From Amycolatopsis sp. CA-128772 (GTDB lineage Bacteria > Actinomycetota > Actinomycetes > Mycobacteriales > Pseudonocardiaceae), in NCBI RefSeq assembly GCF_002904295.1, contig NZ_PPHG01000093.1, positions 1 through 32,667 on the forward strand: a stretch of 32,667 bases of DNA, given 5' to 3'. Shown here piece by piece: positions 22,284 through 29,393 of the stretch (its first letter is position 1; each line of letters opens with the position of its first letter). A program made the translations under genes and the position numbers. The notes beneath the pieces were generated by a model that saw only the letters and a list, made by a program, of their open reading frames with translations, searched no databases and was not told where the DNA came from.

Positions 22284-23681
22284 TCACCTTTCCAGCAGCC
22301 CCAGCCCGACCAGGACGTACGCCAGCGTGCGCCGGTCGCCACCGGCGGTCACCGACCAGTCCGCGTCGAACGAGAGCCGCACCTGCCGGTGCGCGTCGAG
22401 CCGGACGGGCAGCACGAGCTCGGTCAGCCCCGCCCCGACGTCGGCCTTCGCGACCGGGACGCCGTCGACGGACACCGTGACGCTGCCGTACTCGGTGGCG
22501 TCGTCCGGCAGGTAGGTCTTCAGTTCGAACACCTCGACCGGCGCGGTGGTCAGCACGGGGAACTCGACCGAGGGCGCCGCCCAGTCGTCGTGGGCGATGC
22601 CGTTCATCCGGCCGGTCACGATCCCCGCGCCGCCCACCAGCCGTTCGCCGTTGCCGCCGCCGGGCCGGAACGAGACGCGGCCGGCCGGGTCGACGACCCG
22701 GGTGTCGCGCACCGACCGCTCCGGCGTGCGGTTGCCGTACACGCGCAACGGCTGCGGCGTGGGGTGGAAGAGCGCGGTCAGCCGGGTGCCGGTGACGAGC
22801 CCGAGGTCGAGCAGGCTGTCGTCGAGCACGCCGAGCTCGTCGATCAGGGCGACGTGCGCGGGGTCGGCCAGGTCGAAGTTGTGGCCGTAGATGCGGTCGA
22901 CGAACGGGTCGATCACGTTGCCGTAGGGCAGGAACAGGCTCGGGTGCAGGAAGTCGAGCAGCACCGGCAGGACGTCCTGCGCCCGGATGCCCTCGAAGCC
23001 GTCCGCGGCGCAGTCGACGTCGGTGAACTGCTCGTCGATCTCTCCGGTCAGCGCGTTGCGGCGCAGCTGCGGCGGCAGCGTCGCCCAGATCCGGTCGACG
23101 ACCTCGTGCGCCTCGGGCCACCGGCGGTGCCCGTTGCGGCCGATCATGTCGTGCACGACCAGCACACCGTCGGCGGCCAGGCTGTCCTTGATCTGCGTGT
23201 AGAGGTGTTCCAGGTCGAGGACGTGGTGCAGCGCCTGGAACCCGACGACGACGTCGTGGCCGGCGTCGGCGCGCCAGGTGTTGAAGTCCGCGGTGATCAG
23301 CTCGACGCGGTCGGCCACGCCCTGCTCGCGGGCCGACGCCTCGGCGCGGGCCTGCATTTCGGGGTTCAGTTCGAGCAGCCGCAGCCGGACGTTGTCCAGC
23401 CCTTCGGCGGCCAGGCCGCGCAGCCAGCCCAGCTCCTGGTCGCCGTTGCCGCTGCCCAGCGACAGCACCACGGCGTCGCGGGACAGCTGCCGCGCGCGGT
23501 CGGCGATCTGCCCGACGATCAGCTCGTCGAGGCCCGGGACGCCGAGCGCTTCGAGCTTCGGGCGCACGTGCCGGTTCGACCACCGGTGGGCCGACGGCGG
23601 CAGGTTGCCGTGGATCTCCTCCTGGCCGGCGAAGGTCTCGCGCTCCCTGGCCAGCCGCTGGTCGTAACCCGGCCCTCGCAT
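22284..23681 (-). CDS. SAM-dependent methyltransferase with C-terminal beta domain
   Basis: About 465 residues. An N-terminal class I methyltransferase domain (about 20-230) has motif I as VVLSLGSGNGDQELGWL, LRLLELNPEMQARAEASAREQ, ITADFNTW, and a late FQALHHVLDLEHLY. The middle (FLHPSLFLPYGNVIDPFVDRIYG) and a C-terminal beta-rich region of about 130 residues (SVTVSVDGVPVAKAD, RLDAHRQVRLSFDADWSV) look like a carbohydrate-binding or recognition module. Sugar or lipid-linked glycan methylation is the likely role, from its operon with the methyltransferase-glycosyltransferase fusion. I set the start at ATG 23681, preceded by GAGGGGAC; the frame is open further upstream. It is divergent from the AlgX-like gene. 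Confidence 0.85.
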   Translation of the reverse strand: MRGPGYDQRLARERETFAGQEEIHGNLPPSAHRWSNRHVRPKLEALGVPGLDELIVGQIADRARQLSRDAVVLSLGSGNGDQELGWLRGLAAEGLDNVRLRLLELNPEMQARAEASAREQGVADRVELITADFNTWRADAGHDVVVGFQALHHVLDLEHLYTQIKDSLAADGVLVVHDMIGRNGHRRWPEAHEVVDRIWATLPPQLRRNALTGEIDEQFTDVDCAADGFEGIRAQDVLPVLLDFLHPSLFLPYGNVIDPFVDRIYGHNFDLADPAHVALIDELGVLDDSLLDLGLVTGTRLTALFHPTPQPLRVYGNRTPERSVRDTRVVDPAGRVSFRPGGGNGERLVGGAGIVTGRMNGIAHDDWAAPSVEFPVLTTAPVEVFELKTYLPDDATEYGSVTVSVDGVPVAKADVGAGLTELVLPVRLDAHRQVRLSFDADWSVTAGGDRRTLAYVLVGLGLLER

Positions 23682-23746
23682 CGCTTGTCCCCTCGCGTTC
23701 ACCCGTTCGAGGCCGCTCGGCACCGGCCCGGCGCTAGGATACGGCT

Positions 23747-25063
23747 GTGTCGTTCCGTCCCCCGTCGCAGTCGCCCACCGATGCGGGCCTGCCGAGGACG
23801 CCGGAGTCGTTCCTCCCCAAGGAGCACAACCTCTACCGGCCGCGGCACAGCAAGCGCCAGCGCACGGCCCTGGCCTGCGCGGCCTTCTTCTTCGTGACGC
23901 CGTTGTTCCTTTCGGCGGTCGGCGTGCACCCCGCGGCCTTCGAAAACCGGCCGCTGCGCGAGTTCCCGAGCCTCTCCGAGGGCTGGGGCTTCTTCACCGG
24001 CCTGTCCGGCTGGGCGACCGACCACCTGCCGCTGCGGCAGGCCGGCGTCCAGGCCGCCGACGCCGTCGGCACCGGCCTGTTCGGCGACCCGCCCGGCTCC
24101 GGCCAGGGCACGAACCACAACGGCGGCACGGTCGGCGTCGACCAGGGGAAACCCGACAACGGCGACGTCCCGGGGTACGTCTACCCCACCGTGCTGCCGG
24201 GCAAGGACAACTGGCTGTACCTCGGCGAGGACGTCAACGCGCGGTGCCGTCCGGTGATGGACACCGACCACGTCGTCGCCGCGCTCCGGAAGCTGCGGGC
24301 CGCCGTGGAGAAGTCCGGCCGCAAGTTCCAGCTGGTCATCGCGCCGGACAAGTACAGCGAAGAGCCGTCCCACCTGCCGGACACCTACGTCGGCAAGCCG
24401 TGCGCGCAGGCGCGGACCGCCGAGTTCTGGAACCGCGTGCCGCGCGAGACCGGCGCGATCGACCTGCGGCCGGCGCTCGCCGACGCCGAAAAGCGCGTCG
24501 GGCACCCGCTGTACGACCGCAACGACACGCACTGGTCGTTCGACGGCGGCCTGGTCATGACGTACGCGCTGGGCGCGTCGATCGCGCCCGGCAGCACCAC
24601 CGGCTGGCAGGCCGCGCCGAACGGCGTCCGGCCGTGGCCCGCGGACCTGGCCCGGGTGCTGGGCCGAAATGAACAGCGGCAGCTGACCACGTACAGCCTT
24701 TCGACCGACGGCACCGCGGACCGCACGCGCTACATCGCCAGCGACTTCAAGAGCCCGCTGCGCCTGACCCAGCCCGACGGCGCCACACCGGCCGGTTCGA
24801 TCGCCCCCAACATGGCGGTCGTGGCCGACTCGTTCACCCAGTTCGCCAGCCCGTTCCTGGCCGCGACCTGCCAGGACGTCACCATCGTGCACGCCGAGAC
24901 CGTCGCGCAGAGCACCGCACCGGAAATGACGAGCCTGTTCGCCGACCGCGACATCGTCACCTTCGAGCTGGTCGAACGCAGCGTGATCGGCGGATCGTCG
25001 GCGCTGCTGCGCGACCAGACCATCGACCAGCTGGGCCAGGTGCTGGCGGCGCACCCCCGCTGA
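23747..25063 (+). CDS. AlgX/AlgJ-like polysaccharide O-acetyltransferase
   Basis: 438 residues. A basic N-terminus precedes one transmembrane helix (about 41-60, TALACAAFFFVTPLFLSAVG), then an extracytoplasmic SGNH-type domain. It has FENRPLREFPSL, the region GKDNWLYLGEDV, VIAPDKYSEEPSHLP, the aspartate-histidine motif YDRNDTHWSFDGG, and the presumed nucleophile serine in MAVVADSFTQF. This pattern is the alginate acetylation AlgX/AlgJ fold, which transfers acetyl groups to an exported polysaccharide. No membrane acyl donor protein (MBOAT, AlgI-like) is in the window. GTG 23747 lacks a Shine-Dalgarno sequence; TAGGAT six bases upstream suggests a leaderless message. It is divergent from the methyltransferase operon. 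Confidence 0.82.
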   Translation: MSFRPPSQSPTDAGLPRTPESFLPKEHNLYRPRHSKRQRTALACAAFFFVTPLFLSAVGVHPAAFENRPLREFPSLSEGWGFFTGLSGWATDHLPLRQAGVQAADAVGTGLFGDPPGSGQGTNHNGGTVGVDQGKPDNGDVPGYVYPTVLPGKDNWLYLGEDVNARCRPVMDTDHVVAALRKLRAAVEKSGRKFQLVIAPDKYSEEPSHLPDTYVGKPCAQARTAEFWNRVPRETGAIDLRPALADAEKRVGHPLYDRNDTHWSFDGGLVMTYALGASIAPGSTTGWQAAPNGVRPWPADLARVLGRNEQRQLTTYSLSTDGTADRTRYIASDFKSPLRLTQPDGATPAGSIAPNMAVVADSFTQFASPFLAATCQDVTIVHAETVAQSTAPEMTSLFADRDIVTFELVERSVIGGSSALLRDQTIDQLGQVLAAHPR

Positions 25064-25207
25064 CCCGCGGCGCGGCATCCGCCACGCGGAGGTAACGACG
25101 GGGTGGTGGGCGACGAACAGGTGAGCGCACCCGTGCACAATGACTCCGTGCGGCCACGCTCCGCGTGAGCAGCACCCACAAAGCGATATACCCAAGGGGG
25201 TACCGGG
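25064..25207. other. Gap between AlgX-like gene and paralog B
   Basis: 144 bp without a gene. It holds a weak inverted pair (CCGCG and CGCGG around 25066-25089) that might end the AlgX-like transcript, and CACGCTCCGCGTG. A possible -10 element (GATATA) sits near the AAGGGGG ribosome-binding site of the next gene. No convincing -35 element was found. Confidence 0.3.
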
Positions 25208-26455
25208 GTGACCTGGCAGGAAGAGCTGCGCAGGCTTGACGAGGAGCTCGCGGCCGGAAACCTGACGGCCGACGAATACCGGGCGCGGCGTGACCGGGTG
25301 CTGTCCATGGCCGTCTCGACCGGTGACCCGAACCAGGCCCAGGCCCCGGTCCAGCCCGCGCCGCCGCAGGCGGCGAGCACCGCCGCCGACACGCAGATCA
25401 TCCCCCCGGTGTCGCCCCCCGGGCAGCCGGACCAGCAGGCGAACTCGGCCGAGGCGACGCAGGTCGTCTCCGCGGCCGACGCCGGCGGCGGAGAGCGGAC
25501 CCAGGTCGTCCCGCAGTGGCAGCAGCAGCAGCAGCAGGCGTCGCCTTCGGGCGGGTTCCCGCAGCCGATGATGCAGCAGCCGCCGCCCCCGTACGCCCAG
25601 CACTCCCCGGCCGGCGGGTTCGCCCAGCCGATGCAGCAGCAGCAGAGCCCGTGGGGCGCGCCGCAGCAGGACGTCAGCCCGCCGTGGGGCGGCTCGGAGT
25701 TCCCGCCGCTGGCGCCGCCGTCGAACAACGCGGACTGGATCAGCCAGGGCCCGGAGAGCTTCCAGACGCAGCCGTCGTCGGGCAAGGGCAAGAAGATCGC
25801 CTTCGCCGTGGTCGCGGCGCTCGTCGTGGTGGGCCTCGGCTTCGGCGTCTGGGCGCTGTTCATCAAGGACGGCGGCGGCTCGACGCCGCCGGTGGCGCAG
25901 AGCTCGAGCCCGCAGCCGCCGCCCGCGCCGACCGTCAAGCCGCTCCCGGAGCCGCCCGCGGCGAAGCCGGAACCGGGCGACAACTCCTCGGCCCTGGTCA
26001 CCCCGGCCGGCACCACCCGCGCCGGCGGCGGCGAGTTCGATCTGGACAAGCTGCAGTCGGCCAAGTACCTGCCGGCCACGGTCATCGAGAAGCTCAAGCA
26101 GAGCGGCATGACCGAGGGCCTGCTCAAGACGACCAAGGACGGCGACGTCACGCTGGGCCTGTTCGCGCTGGAGCTGCCGAACGCGCAGGCCGCCGCCGCG
26201 GTGGCGGCCGAGTACGGCAACGCCGAGCAGGAAGGCGGCCTGACCGTCAACCGCAACCTGTCCCTCCACGGGGTCCAGGTGTTCTCGGCGGCGGACAGCA
26301 GCCAGCAGGTGTACCGCGCGGTCTACGTGCTCTACAGCCGGGTCATCATCATCGACTCGTTCGGCCCGTCGAAGGACGCGACGCTCAGCTCGTTCAAGAC
26401 GCTGCTGACCGCCCAGGTCCAGAAGGCACCGCCGACGGAGCGCACGAACAACTGA
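25208..26455 (+). CDS. Single-pass membrane protein with N-terminal WQEELRRLD module (paralog B)
   Basis: 415 residues with the same layout as the protein at 17906-19075. The N-terminal helical module WQEELRRLDEELAAGNLTA is nearly identical over its first nine residues. A long proline/glutamine-rich linker with a run of glutamines and QQPPPPYA follows, then one transmembrane helix (KKIAFAVVAALVVVGLGFGV, about residues 197-217), a second proline-rich stretch and an extracytoplasmic domain (LDKLQSAKYLPATVIEKL, GLFALELPNAQAAAAVAAEY). The GTG start has AAGGGGG at correct spacing. Function unknown; the shared architecture on both sides of the glycan genes suggests a duplicated sensor or scaffold. 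Confidence 0.82.
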   Translation: MTWQEELRRLDEELAAGNLTADEYRARRDRVLSMAVSTGDPNQAQAPVQPAPPQAASTAADTQIIPPVSPPGQPDQQANSAEATQVVSAADAGGGERTQVVPQWQQQQQQASPSGGFPQPMMQQPPPPYAQHSPAGGFAQPMQQQQSPWGAPQQDVSPPWGGSEFPPLAPPSNNADWISQGPESFQTQPSSGKGKKIAFAVVAALVVVGLGFGVWALFIKDGGGSTPPVAQSSSPQPPPAPTVKPLPEPPAAKPEPGDNSSALVTPAGTTRAGGGEFDLDKLQSAKYLPATVIEKLKQSGMTEGLLKTTKDGDVTLGLFALELPNAQAAAAVAAEYGNAEQEGGLTVNRNLSLHGVQVFSAADSSQQVYRAVYVLYSRVIIIDSFGPSKDATLSSFKTLLTAQVQKAPPTERTNN

Positions 26456-26495
26456 CCCTTCTGGGTGACTCTTCGCCGTGTCGGTGAACGTCGTC

Positions 26496-26538
26496 CCTCT
26501 CCCGGACGCCCTATGGGCAGAGCATCGGCCGGGAGAGG
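26496..26538 (+). promoter_or_regulatory. Hairpin covering the small-peptide ribosome-binding site
   Basis: Arms CCTCTCCCGG (26496-26505) and CCGGGAGAGG (26529-26538) pair perfectly over 10 bp; inside, GCCCTATGGGC (26508-26518) forms a second small hairpin. The outer right arm contains most of GAGAGGAGG, the Shine-Dalgarno sequence of the 31-residue peptide. It might also end transcription of paralog B; it has no T-run. Confidence 0.5.
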
Positions 26539-26545
26539 AGGCGCC

Positions 26546-26641
26546 GTGATCTGGATCGGCCTGGTCGGTGTCCTCGCCGTGGTGTTCCTGGTGCGCGCAG
26601 TCCGCGTGGTGCGCCGGGTCAGGCGGGGCGACGCGGTGTGA
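26546..26641 (+). CDS. 31-residue single-helix membrane peptide
   Basis: GTG ATC TGG begins a 32-codon frame ending TGA at 26639-26641. The product starts IWIGLVGVLAVVFLV, one transmembrane helix, and ends in an arginine-rich tail RAVRVVRRVRRGDAV. AGGAGG lies four to five bases before the GTG, one of the best ribosome-binding sites in the window. The topology (short hydrophobic, basic C-terminus) is that of small bacterial membrane peptides that modulate larger membrane proteins, or of type I toxins; which one cannot be told. Its last 23 bases overlap the 3' end of the convergent NarL-type regulator gene. Confidence 0.55.
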   Translation: MIWIGLVGVLAVVFLVRAVRVVRRVRRGDAV

Positions 26642-27287
26642 CCAGCCCGGACTCGTAGGCCAGCACCACCAGCTGGGCGCGGTCGCGGGCGCCGATCTTC
26701 GTCATGATGCGGCTGACGTGCGTGCGCGCGGTCGCCGTGGAGATCACCAGGTGGGCGGCGATTTCGTCGTTGGACAGGCCACCCGCCACCAGGCCCAGCA
26801 CCTCACGCTCGCGGTCGGTGATCTCGCGGACGGCGCTCGTGTCGATTCGCCGGTGCTCCGGGCGCCCGACGAACTCCTGGATCAGCCGGCGGGTGACCGT
26901 GGGCGCGAGCAGCGCCTCGCCGTTCGCGACGACCCGCAGCGCGCGCAGCAGCTCGACCGGCTCGGTGTCCTTCAGCAGGAACCCGCTGGCGCCCGCGCGC
27001 AGCGCCTCGTAGACGTACTCGTCGACGTCGAACGTGGTCAGGACCAGCACCTTCGTCCCGGCGAGGTCCGGGTCGGCGGTGATCCGCCGGGTCGCTTCGA
27101 GGCCGTCGACACCGGGCATCCGGACGTCCATCACGACGATGTCCGGCCGGTGCTCGACCGCGCCGGCGACCGCCTGCTCGCCGTCGCCGGCTTCGCCGAC
27201 GACCTCGAAGCCGTCTTCGGTCTCCAGCAGCACGCGGAACCCGGCGCGGACCAGGACCTGGTCGTCGGCCAGCAGGACGCGGATCAT
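26619..27287 (-). CDS. NarL/FixJ-type response regulator
   Basis: 222 residues. The receiver domain (1-120) carries LLADDQ, the phospho-acceptor aspartate in DIVVMDVRMPG, VLVLTTFD and the lysine of FLLKDTEP. The LuxR-type helix-turn-helix is at about 150-210 (LTDRE-like ITDREREVLGLVAGGLSNDEIAAHLV then ARTHVSRIMTKIGA). It overlaps the kinase gene by ATGA at 27284-27287 and is its cognate partner. Targets are not visible; no clear binding repeats were found beside it. Confidence 0.95.
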   Translation of the reverse strand: MIRVLLADDQVLVRAGFRVLLETEDGFEVVGEAGDGEQAVAGAVEHRPDIVVMDVRMPGVDGLEATRRITADPDLAGTKVLVLTTFDVDEYVYEALRAGASGFLLKDTEPVELLRALRVVANGEALLAPTVTRRLIQEFVGRPEHRRIDTSAVREITDREREVLGLVAGGLSNDEIAAHLVISTATARTHVSRIMTKIGARDRAQLVVLAYESGLVTPRRPA

Positions 27288-28390
27288 GCTTCTCCCTCGA
27301 TCGGTAACTCGACGCGGACCTCGAAACCGCCCTCGACCGGTCCGGCGGTGTACCGGCCGCCGAGGGCCGCGGCGCGTTCGCCCATGCCGCGCAGGCCGTG
27401 GCCCGGCGTCGGCTGTGCGGTGCCGCGGCCGTCGTCGCGCACCCGGAGCGTGAAGGCGCCGGGCCGGCGTTCGAACCGGACGTCGACGGTTTCCGGCTGG
27501 TCGGCGTGCCGGACGACGTTGGTCAGCGACTCCTGCAGGATCCGGTAGGCGGCGGCGTCGACCGGGGCCGGGAGGGCGCCGGGGTCGCCGTGGACGTCGA
27601 CCGTGAGCCCGGCGTCCCGGGCGTGGTCCAGCAGCTCACGTGCCTGGGCGAGGCTCGGCGCGGGCGCCTTGTCCTCCCCGGACCGCAGCACGGCCAGGGT
27701 CGCGCGCAGGTCGTTGAGCGCGGACGCGCTGGCCGCCTTGATGTTGAGCAGCGCTTCCTTCGCCTGTTCGGGCCGCCGGTCGGCGACGTGCGCGGCCACG
27801 CCGGCCTGGACGTTGATCATCGCGAGGCTGTGCGCGACGACGTCGTGGACCTCGCGGGCGATCCGCAGGCGTTCCCGCTCGGCGAGCCGGTGCCGGTGCT
27901 CGTCGGCCTGGCCGCGGCGGGCGGCGAGCGCGTCCAGCTGGTACCGGACGGCGGCGCCGACGCCGATCACCGCGACCAGCCAGACGACGAGGAACCCGGC
28001 GCCGACCGCCAGCGCGAACGACCCCGACGTCACGATGTGGGCCAGGTAGAGGACGGCGAGCGCGGCGGCGCCGGTGCTCCCGGCGGTGAGCGGCCCGCGC
28101 TGCCGGGTGAGCAGGAACAACGCGATCGTCGGCACGACGATGATCGGGCCGCCGGGCAGCCCCGAGGCGTAGTAGCCGAACGCGGACGCCGTCGCGACCA
28201 GGAAGGTCGTGAGCGGGAAGCGGTGGACGGTCAGCAGCGTCAGCCCGGTGGCGACCAGCCAGACGCCCGCGAGCGGCGACATCGCCGCGGCGCCGGGCTG
28301 CCACCGCGAGGCCCCGCTCGTCGCCCCGAGCACGAACCCGGTGACGACGACGGTGCGCACCACGCGCCCCACCCACGGTTGCCATTCCAT
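27284..28390 (-). CDS. NarX/DesK-type sensor histidine kinase
   Basis: About 368 residues. The N-terminal half has four or five transmembrane helices with very short loops, so there is no large sensor domain; it probably senses the membrane or cell envelope. The HisKA_3 dimerisation domain has the phospho-acceptor histidine in RIAREVHDVVAHSLAMINVQ, and the HATPase domain is at the C-terminus with LTNVVRHA, VRDDGRG and GHGLRGMGERAAALGG. It is translationally coupled to the NarL-type regulator. I chose ATG 28390; GTG 28411 is possible. There is no Shine-Dalgarno sequence, but TAGTTT seven bases before the ATG suggests leaderless expression. Confidence 0.93.
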   Translation of the reverse strand: MEWQPWVGRVVRTVVVTGFVLGATSGASRWQPGAAAMSPLAGVWLVATGLTLLTVHRFPLTTFLVATASAFGYYASGLPGGPIIVVPTIALFLLTRQRGPLTAGSTGAAALAVLYLAHIVTSGSFALAVGAGFLVVWLVAVIGVGAAVRYQLDALAARRGQADEHRHRLAERERLRIAREVHDVVAHSLAMINVQAGVAAHVADRRPEQAKEALLNIKAASASALNDLRATLAVLRSGEDKAPAPSLAQARELLDHARDAGLTVDVHGDPGALPAPVDAAAYRILQESLTNVVRHADQPETVDVRFERRPGAFTLRVRDDGRGTAQPTPGHGLRGMGERAAALGGRYTAGPVEGGFEVRVELPIEGEA

Positions 28391-28457
28391 GCCGCGGAAA
28401 CTACCGGTCACGACCGGGACGCGCGTCCGTTCCGGAGCGGGCTCGCGGCGTACGTCG

Positions 28458-29291
28458 TCAGTCGAACACGAGCGGCAGCTTCGCCGCGGTCTCCGCGTCG
28501 GCCGGGGTGTAGGTCGACATGGTGATCTCCGACCGGCGGCCGTAGTAGAGGTAGGTGAAGTTGAACTGCAGCAGCCCGACGTCCGGGTGCAGGTACCGCT
28601 TGGTGCGGATCGGCTCGGAGTTGACGTCGTGGTGCGGCCACAGCTCGGCGAACAGCGGCGACTCCGCCTTGAGGCGCTTCACGAGCTGCTTCCACGCGGG
28701 CTCGGCGACGTGGTCGGCCATCGCCGCGCGGAAGGAGGCGATGACCCGCGGGATGTTCGTCTCCCAGTCGAGCATGCGCTTGCGCCACTCGGGGTTGAGC
28801 AGGCACTGGACCAGGGTGTTCCGGTCGGCGAACGGGATCGCGCCGACGTCGCCCATCAGCCAGGTGTAGCCGCGGTTGTAGCCGAGCAGGTCGCAGCGGG
28901 CGTTGCGGATCGCCACCGGGTACGGCTCCAGCTTCTTCAGCATGAGCTCCATCGCCGGCGTGATGACCTGGCAGTCCTTCTCACGCTCCGGCTCGGGCGC
29001 CCCGGCCAGCCGGAAGAGGTGGACGTGCTCGTGCGGGTCGAGCCGCAGGGTGCGGGCGATGGCCTGCAGCACCTGCTCCGACGCGTTGATGTCGCGGCCC
29101 TGCTCGAGCCAGGTGTACCAGGTGACCCCGACCCCGGCGAGCTGCGCGACCTCTTCGCGGCGCAGCCCCGGCGTCCGGCGGCGGCCGGCGATCGGCAGGC
29201 CGACCTGCTCGGGCGTGATCCGCTCGCGGCGGCTGCGCAGGAACCTCGCCAGCTCCTGGCGGCGGAGGCCGGATTCGACGGCGGTGGTCAT
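28458..29291 (-). CDS. XRE-family regulator with MmyB-like ligand-binding domain
   Basis: 277 residues. The N-terminal helix-turn-helix (about 10-75) has ELARFLRSRRERITPEQVGLP, GLRREEVAQLAGVGVTWYTWLEQGRD and the following INASEQVLQAIARTL. The remainder is the MmyB-type PAS-like domain with NARCDLLGYNRGYTWLMGD, WKQLVKRLKAESPLFAELWPHHD and a C-terminal GLLQFNFTYLYY. Such proteins commonly regulate an adjacent efflux or oxidoreductase gene in answer to a hydrophobic ligand. The divergent neighbour is a DHA2 pump, with GGTACC-centred repeats between them. There is no Shine-Dalgarno sequence before ATG 29291; a 6-bp hairpin GTGCCA/TGGCAC (29293-29307) touches the start. Confidence 0.92.
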   Translation of the reverse strand: MTTAVESGLRRQELARFLRSRRERITPEQVGLPIAGRRRTPGLRREEVAQLAGVGVTWYTWLEQGRDINASEQVLQAIARTLRLDPHEHVHLFRLAGAPEPEREKDCQVITPAMELMLKKLEPYPVAIRNARCDLLGYNRGYTWLMGDVGAIPFADRNTLVQCLLNPEWRKRMLDWETNIPRVIASFRAAMADHVAEPAWKQLVKRLKAESPLFAELWPHHDVNSEPIRTKRYLHPDVGLLQFNFTYLYYGRRSEITMSTYTPADAETAAKLPLVFD

Positions 29292-29315
29292 GGTGCCAGG
29301 ATGGCACGCTCGCCA

Positions 29316-29368
29316 AACTGGTACCAGGTATTGGCCGGTACCTGGATAAACAACAACTGGTACCAGTT
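29316..29368. promoter_or_regulatory. Operator repeats for the XRE regulator
   Basis: AACTGGTACCAGTT (29355-29368) is a perfect 14-bp palindrome, and AACTGGTACCAGGT (29316-29329) matches it at 13 of 14 positions. A third GGTACC core lies between, at 29337-29342. The two full sites are 39 bp apart centre to centre. They occupy the 102-bp gap between the divergent XRE and pump genes, so they are very likely the regulator's binding sites. Confidence 0.65.
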
Positions 29369-29393
29369 TCCCGGCGGGTCGATCGTAGTACTC

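Noticed and set aside
19256..22480. Open frame of over 1000 codons on the plus strand opposite the glycosyltransferase fusion
   Set aside because: It is fully antisense to a protein with clear catalytic motifs. Its own translation is rich in R, G, V and H without any fold signature, as expected of a complementary frame in high-GC DNA.
25514..25640. CAG-type triplet runs in paralog B
   Set aside because: They encode glutamine runs in a disordered linker and are low-complexity codons, not a separate repeat element.
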